Shown: positions 33,607 to 46,244, counted from the stretch's first letter. The stretch is DNA of 64,000 nucleotides from Paraphysoderma sedebokerense (GCA_025602915.1 JAHLJZ010000005.1:1-64000); one strand, 5' to 3'. The notes: generated from the sequence alone by a model not told the origin. A program made the numbers and translations.

Positions 33607-34794
33607 TCACCCAAGAGGAATTTCGAAATCTTTATTGCCAATTTTACAGAGAATTTTGGTTACATTATATATCTCATGAGTAATTTCAGAAGTCTTTAAA
33701 TCATGATTCACGTCGTCTATTACTTTATCTACTTTGCCATCATCAATGGTGCAATCATTAAGAGACCATGCAAAGGATGCATGGAATTGCGGATCCTAGA
33801 ACCGTTCGATCTTTTAGTAAACCCTGTTCGTCTTTTGACAGTGTGAACCATGCAGTAATAATAATTCAAACCTGGTAGAATACAGGCAATCCAAATTCTT
33901 GCACAACTGTATCTACAACTTTCAATAGTTTTTGCAAATTCCCGTCAAATGCCACTGACGTGTCTGCACAAAAGAATCGTCTCGTCTTGTCATCATTGAA
34001 AAGCTGCGATATCTTTGCAAAACTGATCGAGAATCTGATATTGTAATAATTGTTTTCGACGTTCAATGTATGCTCACATTTTGTGTTCATTATAAAGGTA
34101 TCGCTTACGCCTTGACTGTCGCCAATGTTTCACCCAGCAATTCAATGAATCGAGCGATCTGAAAGTTCTTCAGGAACACACCAACTCTAGTCAATGATAT
34201 ATGTAATTCATCATCAATATTCTCTTCCCGTTGGGTATCATCCTTGGAACTCTCGTCGGTCGTGGCTGAAAAACTAAAGAACAAATCCAATTTCGATATT
34301 GAACTATCAGATTCGATACTGATCATGGGGTGAATAGAAGGAATCACAATTTGTAATTTTTGGTATGCTGTTGTTAAGCTGGCCCTAAGAGTATCATTGG
34401 GAACAACTTTCAAAACGGATTTAGGTAAGTGAATGGCGCAACGTTGCTTGATACGGCCTCACAAGATTTACCCTGGATAAATACATGAACAGCCCAATTG
34501 CCAACGATATGGGGGATTCTTCGTTTTCTTCCTTGATGTTCTTCCGTATTCGAGTCTTTGCCTGATAACATACATTTGAGCACTTTCTGGAAAAGACAAA
34601 TGATTCTGATCCGAGTTAAAAGTTTCCTGACCTGATTTGGATTCAAACATCGTCAGCTCATCCGGCAACGGAGGCATCTTTCTTTTCCTCGGCAATACTG
34701 GAGGTGACGTTTGACCATTGGATACTTGGTTCTTAGAATGACTGTCTTCAGATTCAGATTCGGACGAAGAATAATCAATCAGCGGAGTTTGCAT
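33607..34794 (-). CDS. usb1: U6 snRNA 3' phosphodiesterase
   Basis: Exons 34794-34632, 34582-34472, 34406-34109, 34034-33872 and 33795-33607 sum to 924 nt, 307 residues. The acidic/Ser start (LIDYSSSESESED), PPLPDEL and HQGRKRRIPHIVGNWAVHV are typical of Usb1/Mpn1. Both catalytic HxS motifs of the 2H phosphoesterase fold are present: HIS in ELHISLTR and HAS in FHASFAWSL. It trims the oligo(U) tail of U6 snRNA and leaves a protected 3' end. One intron (34583-34631) is 49 nt. Confidence 0.92.
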
Positions 34795-34932
34795 CCTTTT
34801 TTATCTCGATCCTAGGGAGGGGAATTGACGATCCCACTGATAGTCGTGTCTCCAAATAAATTCATCATCTGCTTTCCTACTCCGATCATCATCTTCCAAT
34901 ATATTTACATTTTACACTCCAGTATATAGATT

Positions 34933-36526
34933 ATGAATGGACAACATCTTCTGCATTCCGATCAACAGCATGACCCACGCCGATCAGTGTCTTTTTCAAA
35001 TGAAGGGACCTTACCCAATGATCAACTGCTATCGATTCCGTCTACAGCCGTGTCAAAATCAAAATCAACGGATTGCTTATCCAATACAAAACATCTTACA
35101 ATAGACAGTAATGTGGCGCCAAATCAGTCATACTCGAAAGCGAAGTTTGCAAAGTTATATGCATCATTCAGTCGCAGTTTCCAGAGTTTGGTCGGAATTA
35201 AGCGGACAGAGTCTGACTCATTAGAGACTAAGAATCTTAGTGTATTCATAGGCACATGGAATGTACAGGGAAAGGTATCATCTATATGCGTTTTGAGCAA
35301 TTTCAGAGTTCTTTGGGTCGTCTAAATACCTTCTCTCGGATACCATCTGCAGCCACCTCCCACTTCACTCAATCCTTTCATACCGTTTTCATATAATTCC
35401 GCCTCCTTGAAGTCACCTCAACATCCTGCGCCACATATTCTGATCATAGGCACACAAGAAAATGTTAGAAGAGACGATTGGTTGCGGTCAATATCACAGT
35501 CGTTGGCCAAGGAGTATGAGTTATTAGAAATGGAGAGTCTGGGAGGATTATGGATTTCGGTATGGGTCTGCAACCGTTTGCGGCCCTCTGTGAAGAGTAA
35601 TACGTTCTCCTTCGATCAGTACAGTTAGTATGTATCCCAATACTTATTTGATCTACGTTATTGCGTGCCTCCACAGAATACGAATCGTCAAGCGTTGCAA
35701 CCGGTATCGGCAACGTGATACCTAATAAAGGTGGAATCGGCATTGCGATGCAAATCGCGGAGAAATCTTTTCTCTTCATCAATTCCCATTTAAGTGGTGA
35801 GTAAAACTATTATCACAGATCCAAGCGAGTATCGATGCCCAACTGAAGTCAAACTATTCGGTAGCGCATCAAGGAAATGTGAGATTGCGAAATGAGGAGT
35901 ACAAACGAATAGAATCCGAACTGAAGTTTCCCTCTTTCGGTCATCAAGTCGGCTACGTATCGACACATTTCGATTATGTATTTTGGTTTGGCGATTTAAA
36001 TTATCGAATCGACGGGACAAGACGGCTTGTAGATAAATGTATTAACGAGAAGAGGATGGAGGTCTTACTCGCGAATGATCAGCTAAGGGTGGAGAAAGCC
36101 AAGGGGAATGCATTTACAGGATATCAGGAACATGATATCAACTTTCTGCCGACCTACAAATTCAAAGTTTCTGCTGAGAATCCCAAATCCAAGCCCCCTC
36201 ATTCCTCAACGCGAGAAAGACTTAAAATGAGGAATAAAGTTGGTATCGCGCCTGCTCCGAGCTCAGGATATGCGATCAATCCTCCGCGGATACCTTCATT
36301 CACAGATAGAATCTTATATCGGTTTCGTCCATCCGACACAAATTATATTACCCCCATTTCATACGAGTCTCACCCTGAGATGTTGATTAGTGATCATAAA
36401 CCTGTTTCTGCTGTGTACAATTGTTATTTCGATTGGAAAGAATCAGATCAACGAAGTTTATTACAAGAGGTCAAAAGACCACAGCAGAAACAGATAACCC
36501 GCAAGCTACAATGTGTTATTTTGTAA
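34933..36526 (+). CDS. Inositol polyphosphate 5-phosphatase with CaaX end
   Basis: After a Ser-rich N-terminus of about 100 residues the 5-phosphatase motifs follow in order: FIGTWNVQGK, LIIGTQEN, SVATGIGNVIPNKGGIGI, FINSHL, FWFGDLNYRID, PRIPSFTDRILYR and SDHKPVSAVY. These place Mg and the catalytic residues of the apurinic-endonuclease-like fold. The protein ends in CVIL, a CaaX box predicted to be geranylgeranylated, so it probably acts at membranes on phosphoinositides, as INPP5E does. Exons 34933-35274 and 35353-35559 are clear. The short segment 35560-35676 contains one small exon I could not fix. There is no SacI domain, so it is not a synaptojanin-type (Inp51-53) enzyme. Confidence 0.88.
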
Positions 36527-36560
36527 CGAACATCCTGTACAAGGGAAAATATTAATTATT

Positions 36561-37904
36561 TTACACGTCCAACAGACCTGGAAATCCTTTAAACACTTCC
36601 ACGTCCCAAAATACTACATCCATGACTAACAAAAGTTCTCCCGTTTCGCCATTCCATATACCGAATTCCAAATTTTCCTGTGCCAACCCTTTCTTCGCGT
36701 ACGATTTTGCGACATCGAGGTATATTTGATTTTTCGTTACTTTGTACAATTGGAGCGCCAAATATCCAAAACTGGCAATTGCCCGATCGAGGACCTGATG
36801 TTATGTGATATTAATATTAAATTAGGAGAATAAGTTCCGCCATCAATGGTTCGACGCACCAAATCCTTGTCATAGGTCTTTTCGATAATTAAGTTGATTT
36901 GGTCTTCGGCATACTTTAAGTATTCTTGAATCCCGAAAACTTGATATGCTTTAAGGTACACCAATAGCATCCCAACAATTGCGTCACTTTTTACGTCTTT
37001 AGTCGGCATATGATGAATCCTCAAATTATGTAAGGTTTCCATTAACATATTTGCATCTTCAGCGGTAAGATATTCCGGAAATTGAAGTAGCGTTGCCACT
37101 ATTCCAGCAAAGCCTCGCTCTAAGCCAATTTTAGTCGACACATATGTTGTTGCAAGAATAAAACAGTATTAATCACCAATGCCAAATTCAAGTTTGTTTT
37201 CCCATTTCCAAGCCAACTTTAAATCAAAATCGTCGATACTTAGGGCCGTCTCTTTGCCTTCTGCTATAATACCTTCGAAAATTTCTTTAATCCATTCTTC
37301 GGGAAGATATTTGTCGACTACATCTTTGTTAACATTATTCAATAGAAATTTGCGGCAGTACAGCAACGAGCAGCGGCCCACGATTGTCATTTTACCGAGC
37401 ATATGATGCTTTAGAAGATTGAACATGTGATCTAACGGTATCTCAGATTGTGACGGCAGAGTATGACCGTAGACTTTGACGGAGGAATAAAGCGCAAATT
37501 TAGACAGTTAGGCCTGTTCATAGAAGACCAATGCTGCTATACGTACTTGCGGCAATTACACTCCATGCTTCTAAGACGCCAAAACCGTCAACTAATCCGA
37601 TACATCGGCTTTCTTCCCTTTCTTTCACTCTTAAATCATTCAAATCCTTTTCCGTCTTTGAAGCCAAGGTAAAAGCCAGATCTGCGTAATCCCTGGCGAC
37701 GGTCAACGCATTTTTTCCATTAAACGTACACCCAGGATCTCTCTCGTGAAGTAGATAAAAAATATATGCCAAGGTAGCGTAGCGTTCGAACGATGAGGTA
37801 GGCTGGAGTGCTTCAAACGGATGAAGAGGATGTGATGCGATGATCTGGGACAAAGTGTCCTGAAGTTCCTTCTTAAGATGAGTTTCTTTGTCTGTTCCCA
37901 ACAT
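36561..37904 (-). CDS. LanC-like protein lacking zinc ligands
   Basis: Exons 37904-37547, 37473-37177, 37119-36860 and 36794-36561 sum to 1149 nt, 382 residues, similar to LANCL proteins (about 400). Helix-pair repeats of the LanC barrel can be followed: ERYATLAYIFYLLHE, GLVDGFGVLEAWSV, IVGRCSLLYCRKFLL, GIERGFAGIVATLLQ, AIASFGYLALQLYK and ETGELLLVMDVV. In LANCL1 two Cys and one His (Cys-His-Gly motifs) bind zinc. The matching places here read SDAIVGM and LDRAIASFGY, and exons 3 and 4 contain no cysteine. The conserved His-Gly of GAAHG is also replaced (ERG). It therefore looks like a fold-only member that cannot bind zinc in the usual way. Family assignment from pattern, not from a search. 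Confidence 0.6.
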
Positions 37905-38153
37905 TTTCGTCTTGATATTTCTGTGGAGTTGACATGAATCGAATGAAGAAGTTTCGCTGCATTCCAAAAGTACGAATGGTGAAGTTGCGACGCGAGCAGA
38001 GAGGGTAACGTATGACGTCACTTCTACTTGTGTAAATCTGTTATGTGCGCATTTCGGATCCTTAAGACGATCATATATGGTACACAAAAAACTTCGCCGT
38101 ACATTATCTCAGTATTCCGTCTGTACGCAGAAAGACATCGAGAGACGAATATC

Positions 38154-39691
38154 ATGGATTTAATGAAATCTGCAGTCAATCGCGCGATATCCTTAACGTA
38201 CACTCATGCCATCTACTTCGTCGGCTTTTTGAATTCATTCAATGTTATTCGATTCGCATCTATCGTGGTTCTTTTCAATTTCGTTCTCATCAAACGATTC
38301 GTTCTTCTAGCCTTGGATTTAATTTTCAACAAACCACACAAGAAGGATGGTTTATTATATACGGCCGTCCCGTCTTCCCCCACCAGTGGATACCTCGAAT
38401 CGATCAACCCATTTCCGGACGATTTGATTTATCGGTACAACAACCCATGCGGGGTTGAAGGATACGATTACCAACCGAACTATCTATCATACAAAAACCT
38501 ACGAATTCATTATATCGACATCTCACCTTCGGCGCCCTCACGAAAAAATACAAAACGAGACAAAACATTACTTTTCGTTCACGGAAACCCGTCATGGTCG
38601 TTTTTGTTCCGTCATGTCATTGACTCACTTGACCGGAAGAATGAATATAGATTAGTAGCCATTGATTTGCCTGGATTCGGAAAAAGTGATCGGTTGAAGT
38701 ATGAAGAATTGTATAATGTTTGGTTACATTTAGGTACGATTTGGGAAGTTATTCAGCAATTGGATTTAAAGGGTTTGGTTTTGGTGGGTCACGATTGGTT
38801 CGTACATAGCCCCAATCTCAATTCATCTATTTATCAAGTAATCGTGTTTGAATTTGATATAACATTAGGGGTGCTGTATTGGTGCTTCATTTGATCGGTA
38901 TTTTATCACCGAAAGAAATCGAAGACCGAATCAGTGGACTTGTCGTTTTAGATGGCGGGTTTGTCTTTCTTTTCAGTGATTTTTAAGATTATTTCCGACG
39001 ACCGGCTCTTTATAATTATAATTAAATCACTTCAACATTATCATTATTGATACAACTATTTAAAACTGAAAGACTCCCTCCGCATCCATACCCATCGGAA
39101 ATTTCCTTCCCTCAAATTCTATTCATTTATCTCTGGTTCCTCACGATCCAGCTGTTCGGTTCCTACACTCCTCTCTCACTTTCCCTCCGTATTCTCCCAC
39201 CACATACATTTTCACAGTCCCTTGCAAATAAATATACAGCTCATACCACACCATTCAACTCCAGAGGAGGTGTGGTCTCATTTGCAAAGTCACATCCTTT
39301 ACCGTTTTTGTATGATCTAGTTGAAGTAGATGCTGAAGATGAAGGCGAAGTCGCGTCATTCGGGTTGGTTCAATTAATGGTTGAGAGTTTTATGGTTTTA
39401 AAGAGTTGGGTGCCGGGATTGACTGACGTGATTAAGAATAATGAAGGGATAGTAAGGTTATCGAATTTTGCGGGTGAGAAAATTAAAAGAGAGAGTGTGA
39501 AATGCTTGGTGATGTATGGTGAGTTGGATGAGTTGTTGAAAGGGCTGGGTGAAGCCGTAGGGAAGAAATTAAAAAGTGAGGAAGGAGAGTTGGTTCGTGT
39601 TAGGAGGGTTCCCAGGGCGGGTCATCACAGTCCGGAAGATAATCCTGGTTATGTAAGTGATTGTATCGAAAATTTTGTAAAAGACTTGTAG
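38154..39691 (+). CDS. Alpha/beta hydrolase, haloalkane dehalogenase / epoxide hydrolase type
   Basis: Exons 38154-38797, 38869-38958 and 39073-39691 sum to 1353 nt, 450 residues. Hydrophobic N-terminal segments (about residues 20-65) probably anchor it in a membrane. Then come HGNPSWSFLFR (oxyanion hole), DLPGFGKSD and the nucleophile elbow VGHDWGAVL with Asp as nucleophile. A cap of about 100 residues follows, with YGELDELL (acidic residue) and RAGHHSPEDNP (catalytic His). The Asp nucleophile fits dehalogenase/epoxide hydrolase chemistry; the substrate is unknown. The upstream region (38028-38153) stays open in frame but lies in the divergent promoter with the LanC-like gene. Confidence 0.82.
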
Positions 39692-39728
39692 ATTGAATGG
39701 TGGCTTCTATTTTGTATTCCCCATGTTC

Positions 39729-42443
39729 CTACATAATTTTCGACTTCTTTGTTGAAGCTTTTACATTCTCTGATTCAAGTTTGCGCTTACCGACGATATT
39801 CAGATTCGTTTCGTCGCCGTCTCTTTGTCCTAGGCTACTATCCACCGCACTTTCACTTTCCAACCTCTTTTTAAACTCATCCCAAATCCACACCTCAACT
39901 CTACCTCCATTGTCACTTTCCTTTTCCGTCTCTGTAATATAATCTTTCGCAGCTCTATTCAATTCTTGCACCGAAAATTCTATGTCACTAAGTATCTCTG
40001 AACTAGGAATAGTTTTATCGACTGACTCAACCGGGTAAGATTCAGCCGCTTCTCGCAATGTGACTATACATTCAGATTGACTCAACCATGTTACTCTTGT
40101 GTTTATCTCTAAATTCTGTAGATGGCTAGGTAATTGTGATTTGGCGACCGAGTTGACTAGATTCTGAATATCACGGGTGGAATACGAATTTGGGAAATTT
40201 CGAATGTACCATATATTACTTCTATTAAACGTTTCCGCGATCGACAATTGACCGGCATCGGGTGAGGTTAAATCTGCCTTATTAGATGTCGTAGATGGTT
40301 TAGAGGAAACAAAATGAAGGTGATCAACCTCGCATCCGAAAAGTGGAAGTCGATGAACATAGGTGGATATAAATTCTTTGTCGCTGAGGAGTGACAACGG
40401 TGACTTGGTAGAATCATCGGGAGCTACATATAAGGTGACGCAATATGGTTATGACCGAGTCAAGATGAGCTAAACAGTAATAACAGAACACGTACGACTG
40501 ACATGGGACAGCATTCGCAGAAAACTGTATCCCGTAATGTAAGCATCATATGCAGCATCATGAAAGGCGGCTTCCTCTGATTCAGGTGTATAATCTGGGT
40601 GAATTTCTGTAATATAAATCAGATTTGTTGGTAAGAGAACAACCACAAGGAAGAAATAATGAAATAGCTACCAATCAAAGGAGATGTGAAAGGTTCTCTA
40701 TCCACGGATTTAAATAACTCTTCAAGCTTCGCACTCGAAATATGGAGCTGATTTGAACAGTTTTTGAAATGTGTCATCAATCACTGAGTTCCTCATTCGG
40801 CTTAGTCAGAGAACATCAACTTTACATACCACCAAATCCCGGTGCCTTAAAGCTAGATATCTTGTATCAATAATCCTATTTCGAAACCGACACGGTTAGA
40901 ATACCTCTTCATGATTAACCCCGTAAATCATATCCAACGTACATAGGAAATAAGTCGACAACGGTGTCTTTAAACTCGACAATTGAGTTTGGTAAATCAT
41001 CAATAAACTGTTGATACATCATCATCAAATCGAATATGCCATGATGTATAATCATTGGTTTCTTATACTCGATTAACATATCGATAATTTTTCGAAATCC
41101 AATCTGTTCTTGAAGTTCTCTCTGAAGGATAAGATATCAGTCGTAAATTCTTTAGTGAGTGGAAAATACAACAGTGTCGATACCTCGGTTGTCGCACTAC
41201 TATCCATTTCCCTTTGTTTCTTTTCTTCCTCGGTTAATCTGGTGACCATAATCACACCACCCTTTTGTGTCTCCGTTGACAAGAAGCCATTGTACATTTT
41301 CTGTACAGTTTGATGAACTAATCGTCTGAAGTAAGCGTTGGTGGCCGATGTAACTTGGTACTGTTTTTCATTGGAATTTTGAAGCCAATTTGTGATTTCA
41401 GTTCTGGATGGAGAATGGATCAATGTCTTGGCAAAATGAATGTCGAATCAGTGTAACTTACTTGACAGATTCCACGAATTCCCTATTTGATTCCTCAATC
41501 GGAATATCAGATTGTAAACTTGTTTCCTTTCGGATTAGTTTATCTCGTAATTCCTGTTCTTCGGGCCTGCGAAGATAACTTATTCCTACAATACAAAACA
41601 TCCCCATTAAGTTGAGAGTTTGCAATAAAATTGATATGTATAAGTATTTAAATATTTCACAAACCTTCATAAATCATTTTGTTAAAATCAAACATATGTT
41701 TTGCCAGAAATTCAAGACTACTGCACTGGGCAATCTGAGTAACAAATAAGAGCAGAACCAAATCTATCAGTGTCATCATCAAAAATATTATCTCAGTGGC
41801 GGCTATCCGTATTTATCAGAATGTTCCGCAACCATCCCAAAATCTTTTCAACTTATTTTCTAAGACGTCCCAAAGAACAAAACTGAAGCTGAACGTACAA
41901 GTAACCCATCTTTACCCAACCTTCCCCACGGTCTTTTAAACAAATAAAAACTAAACGGTTTTGCAATAAATTTTTGTTCATCATGGGAATACTTGAAGCA
42001 AGATAATCCGAATTGAAGTATACTAAATTTCTGGCAAGACGATTTGATTTTAGAGTACCGGGATTGTGGGGTATCGTAGAAATGTGGAGCTAAAAGACCG
42101 GTTTGAGATGGATCTTGTAGACCTGTAGTAATGAATAAAAGTATATTGGAAGTTTATTTTGGAGGGATTCTATATACCGCTGTGAAGGGAATCTAGACGA
42201 ACCTGAAAGCTCGGTATCGATGGCTACTAAATCGGCTTCAGAGATTGCTTGTCTCAGGCCGACGAGGGAGGAAAGAAAATTTTGATGTGTGATAGTCTTC
42301 ATGCTTGTAGAGTCATTAGACGATGAGGACGGAGAGTCAATAGAGGAGAATTGCAACGATTGAAATGGAGAATACAGTGTTCGACGATGTAGGACAGAGA
42401 CACAGGAACGAAGAAAGCAAGGCGACCGAGGAAGATACGACAT
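39729..42443 (-). CDS. PARN-like poly(A)-specific ribonuclease (CAF1 family)
   Basis: About ten exons. The N-terminus (THQNFLSSL, ISEADLVAIDTELSG) carries the first catalytic Asp-x-Glu. KYSHDEQKFIAKPFSFYLF and MFDFNKMIYEGISYLRR match the PARN nuclease core. A middle domain (about residues 170-260; WLQNSNEKQYQVTSATNAYF) corresponds to the R3H region. IIHHGIFDLMMMYQQF and FHDAAYDAYITG supply the remaining DEDD acids. The C-terminal part (222 codons, 39729-40397) holds an RNA-recognition-like segment and a Lys-rich end (KRKLESENVKASTKKSK). PARN removes poly(A) and trims small RNAs. The N-terminal Ser-rich lead could be a mitochondrial or low-complexity extension; an internal Met in STSMKTITHQNF is the more family-like start. 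Confidence 0.83.
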
Positions 42444-42591
42444 CCGATAATAGAAATTTTAAGCCTCAGCAAAAAAAAAGAAGCAAATCGCTAAAAATCT
42501 GAAGTGTTGATTAATACTAATGCATGCTTAACATTGTCTGTGATAATATCTGTCCAGATTTGTATTGTGAGTGGATTCTGATGCTGATGCG

Positions 42592-44693
42592 ATGAGGAAT
42601 GAATTCCTCGGATTCCCCAAATTGAACATCTCATTGGAAATCTCATCATTCATCAAACCATTCGTCCTGGCACAACTCAGAAGAAGAAAGCAAATGCAAT
42701 CTCACCGTACACACCATTTGAGCGCAACCTCAATTCCTTCCCTCTCTGTTTCTTCCAAAAAACCGAAATCGGCAAGTCATACCAACCTTTCCAGTGTTTG
42801 GAACGCGATAGCATTGCAAGACCATTTCTCAAAATCGTTGAATCTGTCCAGTCCAAATTTGAAATCTGTCCATTCGTTTTCGAGACTGTGCGGTTGTAAT
42901 CAATGTAGAAGGAGTGTGACGTTGCCACCGATTCATGCAAGGGCTGGTGAGAAAGTGGTAGGGAGCAGGCATGTATCGACTCGATACCTTTCAACGGAGG
43001 GACATCATCAATCGGAATATTCTCATGAAAGAGGAAGAGGAAATCAAAATGGAGGATTCAAAAGTATAAAATTCCGAAGAAGGCAAGATAGAAGGGAAAA
43101 GTCACACTGCAGTATCCAAAAATCAGTCACAACCTCTTCACCTTCGATAAATGCGTCCACATCTATTCAATCTCCGACAACTTCATTGACCACCACCAAC
43201 ACTTTTCCTTCTCCAATGTCTTTACCCCCGGACGTTCTTCTTTCTCCTATTTCTACACCCACATTTGCCCAAAAACTAGGATTAATTCCGTCCCCACCTC
43301 CACCGCCTTCTCGATCTGAATGGATCGCGTTGAAACAAAAAGTCATCAAGAGAGGAGAATTAAAAGGATACTGTGTGATCTGTCAGGACGGGTTCCTAAG
43401 AATAGGCAAAAGAGATATATTAACAAGCTGTGGACACTTGTTTCATGAATTTTGTCTAAAAAGTTATGAACGATTCGTTTTTGGTTCTTCTTCTTCCGCC
43501 ACCACCACACCATTTCATTCGTATCCATATTCTCAAGCACAACCAACATCTTCTAATCCAATAACAACAACATTCACCACAACCCACCAATCCACCTCCG
43601 CTTCCAAATCCAAATCCTGTCCCATATGTCGAACGAAATCTTACTTTTCCCTCCTCACGTCCCTCGGTCACGAACACTACCTGATACAATGTGTCGTCAA
43701 AATCCAAGCGACCTATCTTATGTACAAAAGTCGCAAAAAGTATTTATCATACCGAAGATCTAATCCGCCTTTGAATCCAGTGTTACGGAGTAAATGGTTT
43801 CAAGAGAAATTGGATAAACAGGTGAACGTGATGGGGAAAGAAGTAACGAGGCGGAATAAAGATGTAGAGGGATTGTTGAAGATGGTGGATGATGAGATTG
43901 AGAGAAGTAGACGATTAAAAGATAAAATGATTGGAACAGGTGATTTAGGGGTTGGCGAGATGGAGGACATGGATGAATTGATATCACGAGCCGAACGAGA
44001 CGACGATGATGATGGTGATGATGACTTGAATAGATTTTTGTCGTCTTTGGCGGTCGACGATGATGACGAGGCATTGACAGAAACGCAAGTCGCAGAAAAA
44101 GCAGACGAACAAATCAATTGGGAAGAAATCTTTCAAAAGGTGATAAAGGAATCGCTCGAATTCTTTTTTCTCAGAATGCGAATGACTAACCTTAAAAATT
44201 GCATACTTAGTCCATCGACCGAAAGTTCTGCCGCAACAATTGCCCAATCTGCATTATGCCTATCCTCCCTACTCTTCCACCAAAACCATCACCTCCCTCC
44301 GTCAATCGTAAACCGAAACTGAAGACGAAATCGAGACCGGGAACAAAAGCTGATCCAACGGCGCGAACCGAAAGGCAGCCAAGGATAACCAACAAAAAAG
44401 AAATAGCGTTATTAAGTTGTACCCATGTTTTCCATGAACCGTGTATCGCGAGTTTTGAAAGATTCTGCGACAACTCGAGTTCTTTCACTTCCGAGAGCCA
44501 GACAGAACTCAATGCGCATTATGAGGCCCGAGCCAAATTGGCCATGGCGACGCATAGTTGCCCCGTATGCCGAACTATGTATACAAAGAAAGTGCTAGAG
44601 TATGATTTTGTGGAGTCGATCGTAGAATGTCATCGCGAAACACAACGTGCGAAATCCTCGTTCGATACATCGCGAAAGGAAACGATGATTTAG
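42592..44693 (+). CDS. Double RING-H2 protein with IQ motif, RNF32-like
   Basis: Two exons (42592-44139, 44211-44693) join in phase 0 and give about 676 residues. After a Ser/Thr-rich N-terminal half comes the first RING-H2: YCVICQDGF, CGHLFHEFC, CPICR, led by EWIALKQKVIKRGELKG. An IQ-like helix follows (VVKIQATYLMYKSRKKYLSYRR). After an acidic linker there is a second RING: NCPICIMP, CTHVFHEPC, CPVCRTMYTKK. This order (RING, IQ, RING) is that of vertebrate RNF32. It is probably an E3 ubiquitin ligase that may bind calmodulin. The first in-frame ATG is at 42592; the frame is open a few codons further upstream. Confidence 0.82.
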
Positions 44694-44829
44694 AAACAGA
44701 AACACTAGCGATTGTAGGTGACTTTATTCATCAATAATACAGGCTCTAAGTATGTGAACTCTACAAAACTGGTCAATCGGAAGACAAACTCGTCAGTATT
44801 CCACATGGACAAGCCGTTTATACCAAGAC

Positions 44830-46041
44830 TTACAACGGAACCAAAGATTCTCTGGAACAAAAGAGAAAACAAACGTACTCTTTCAACACCTCTTTGAACG
44901 CTACGACTTCTTCTTCCACCTTTTTCATAGCTTCAAGCGACGTGACCCACGGTTGAGGTAAAGAGTTGAGTTCAACGATGTGCGAATGAAGATTCGATTC
45001 TACCGGTTCTGTAGCGTGACTTGATATTTTGAGGCCTGTAAGAGGATTCGGCAGATCGATCTGAAAAGAAATATAAGGTTGGGTTAAAGGCAGAAATAGA
45101 TTGGAAATGTCATCGTGGTTAGAGGAATACGAAAGGGGGCACCGCAGAGAGATTAAGAACTTTATAAAGCAAACCTTGTAAACCTTGGTGATATTGACCC
45201 TCAGCATATCCTTGTAAAGAGACATATATCCCTTCCTCACGTACTGGAAATGCAGGCTACAAAAAACCGATGCAGAATAAACCATTCTGTCAATGACAGT
45301 GCGCAAAAGGCAAACCTAAGGACAAAGTGAAAGACAGTTGATATTTACGAGTATCCCAATCCTTTCATAAACTGTAAGATGTCAGATGTAGATGAGTCCA
45401 GCTTGACGATTGTAACTGGTCGAACTGTGGTGACTCTATTCGTTGATTTCGGTTCCGGGTTTCCTAGATTCACCATGTACCTAGAAGATAAATCCCGTCC
45501 AAACAGAGCGACCGTGAGGCTTGTTAGTTTATAATTCCCGTGAGGCCTTTTTGTTTAATCATTCCTGCTGGTTTTGACCTATATATGTACTGCCATTCGG
45601 CATGAGAGAGAATAAGATTCAAGGAATTACCATTCGACATGTTGATTTTCCAGATCCACATCATCATTCTGGATCACACATCTCAAGCGCAGCAATACAT
45701 CGTCTGATCGTGCGGGGCCGGGGGGAGTAGGGATGGAAGGAACAAATATCAATTCTAGTTCTGTGAATTTGAGCGAGTTTTGGAGGGACTGGAGGACGGG
45801 GTCATTCGATTGCGGGGACGGGGATGGCGAGAATGATTCGGCGCAGAGAAGGGAAAGACGAGGAAGGAGGCTGTTGCGATTGGGGACGGAGAAAGCGAAT
45901 TAGAGTTAAGAGTAGGAAAGAGTAGATATGGAATGATGCAAGATACTTTTTGACTTCGGAATCAGGGATTGAGGCGTGGAGTGAGGATTCGTAGTAGGAG
46001 GCCGAGGAGTAGGACGAGGGGGAGTGATGGAGCCGAGTCAT
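44830..46041 (-). CDS. med18: Mediator complex subunit 18
   Basis: Exons 46041-45947, 45870-45631, 45480-45349, 45256-45175 and 45060-44830 sum to 780 nt, 259 residues. The N-terminus (YYESSLHASIPDSEVKNLL), the middle (LQFMKGLGYSLHFQYVRKGY) and the C-terminal VELNSLPQPWV resemble Med18/Srb5, a head-module Mediator subunit that contacts Med20 and RNA polymerase II. The last 40 nt of coding sequence contain GTACGT...TTCCAG, 27 nt long and in frame. It is either coding (YVCFLFCSR) or an ultrashort intron. Identification from motif pattern; similarity is modest, as is normal for this family. Confidence 0.6.
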
Positions 46042-46059
46042 GGGGATAGTGTATAGACA

Positions 46060-46135
46060 GAATATCTGTATGTAGATAGATCGAATATATGTATGTGGAT
46101 AGACAGAATATATGTATATATTTATATGGATAGAT
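46060..46135. repeat. Low-complexity TATG/GATA-rich tract
   Basis: Imperfect repeats of ATATGTATGTGGATAGACAG units in the divergent promoter between med18 (46041) and cuz1 (46245). Confidence 0.6.
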
Positions 46136-46244
46136 GGAATGGACAACTCTTGCCGAATTGCTCAAGAGGAATCAAAATTCGCTCTTACTCTAACCCATTC
46201 CTTCTGTTCATTCTATTCATTCCATTCAATATATTCATTCTGCG

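Noticed and set aside
43760-44247. Several 60-105-codon minus-strand frames with runs of His and Ser
   Set aside because: They are antisense shadows of the acidic linker of the RNF32-like gene.
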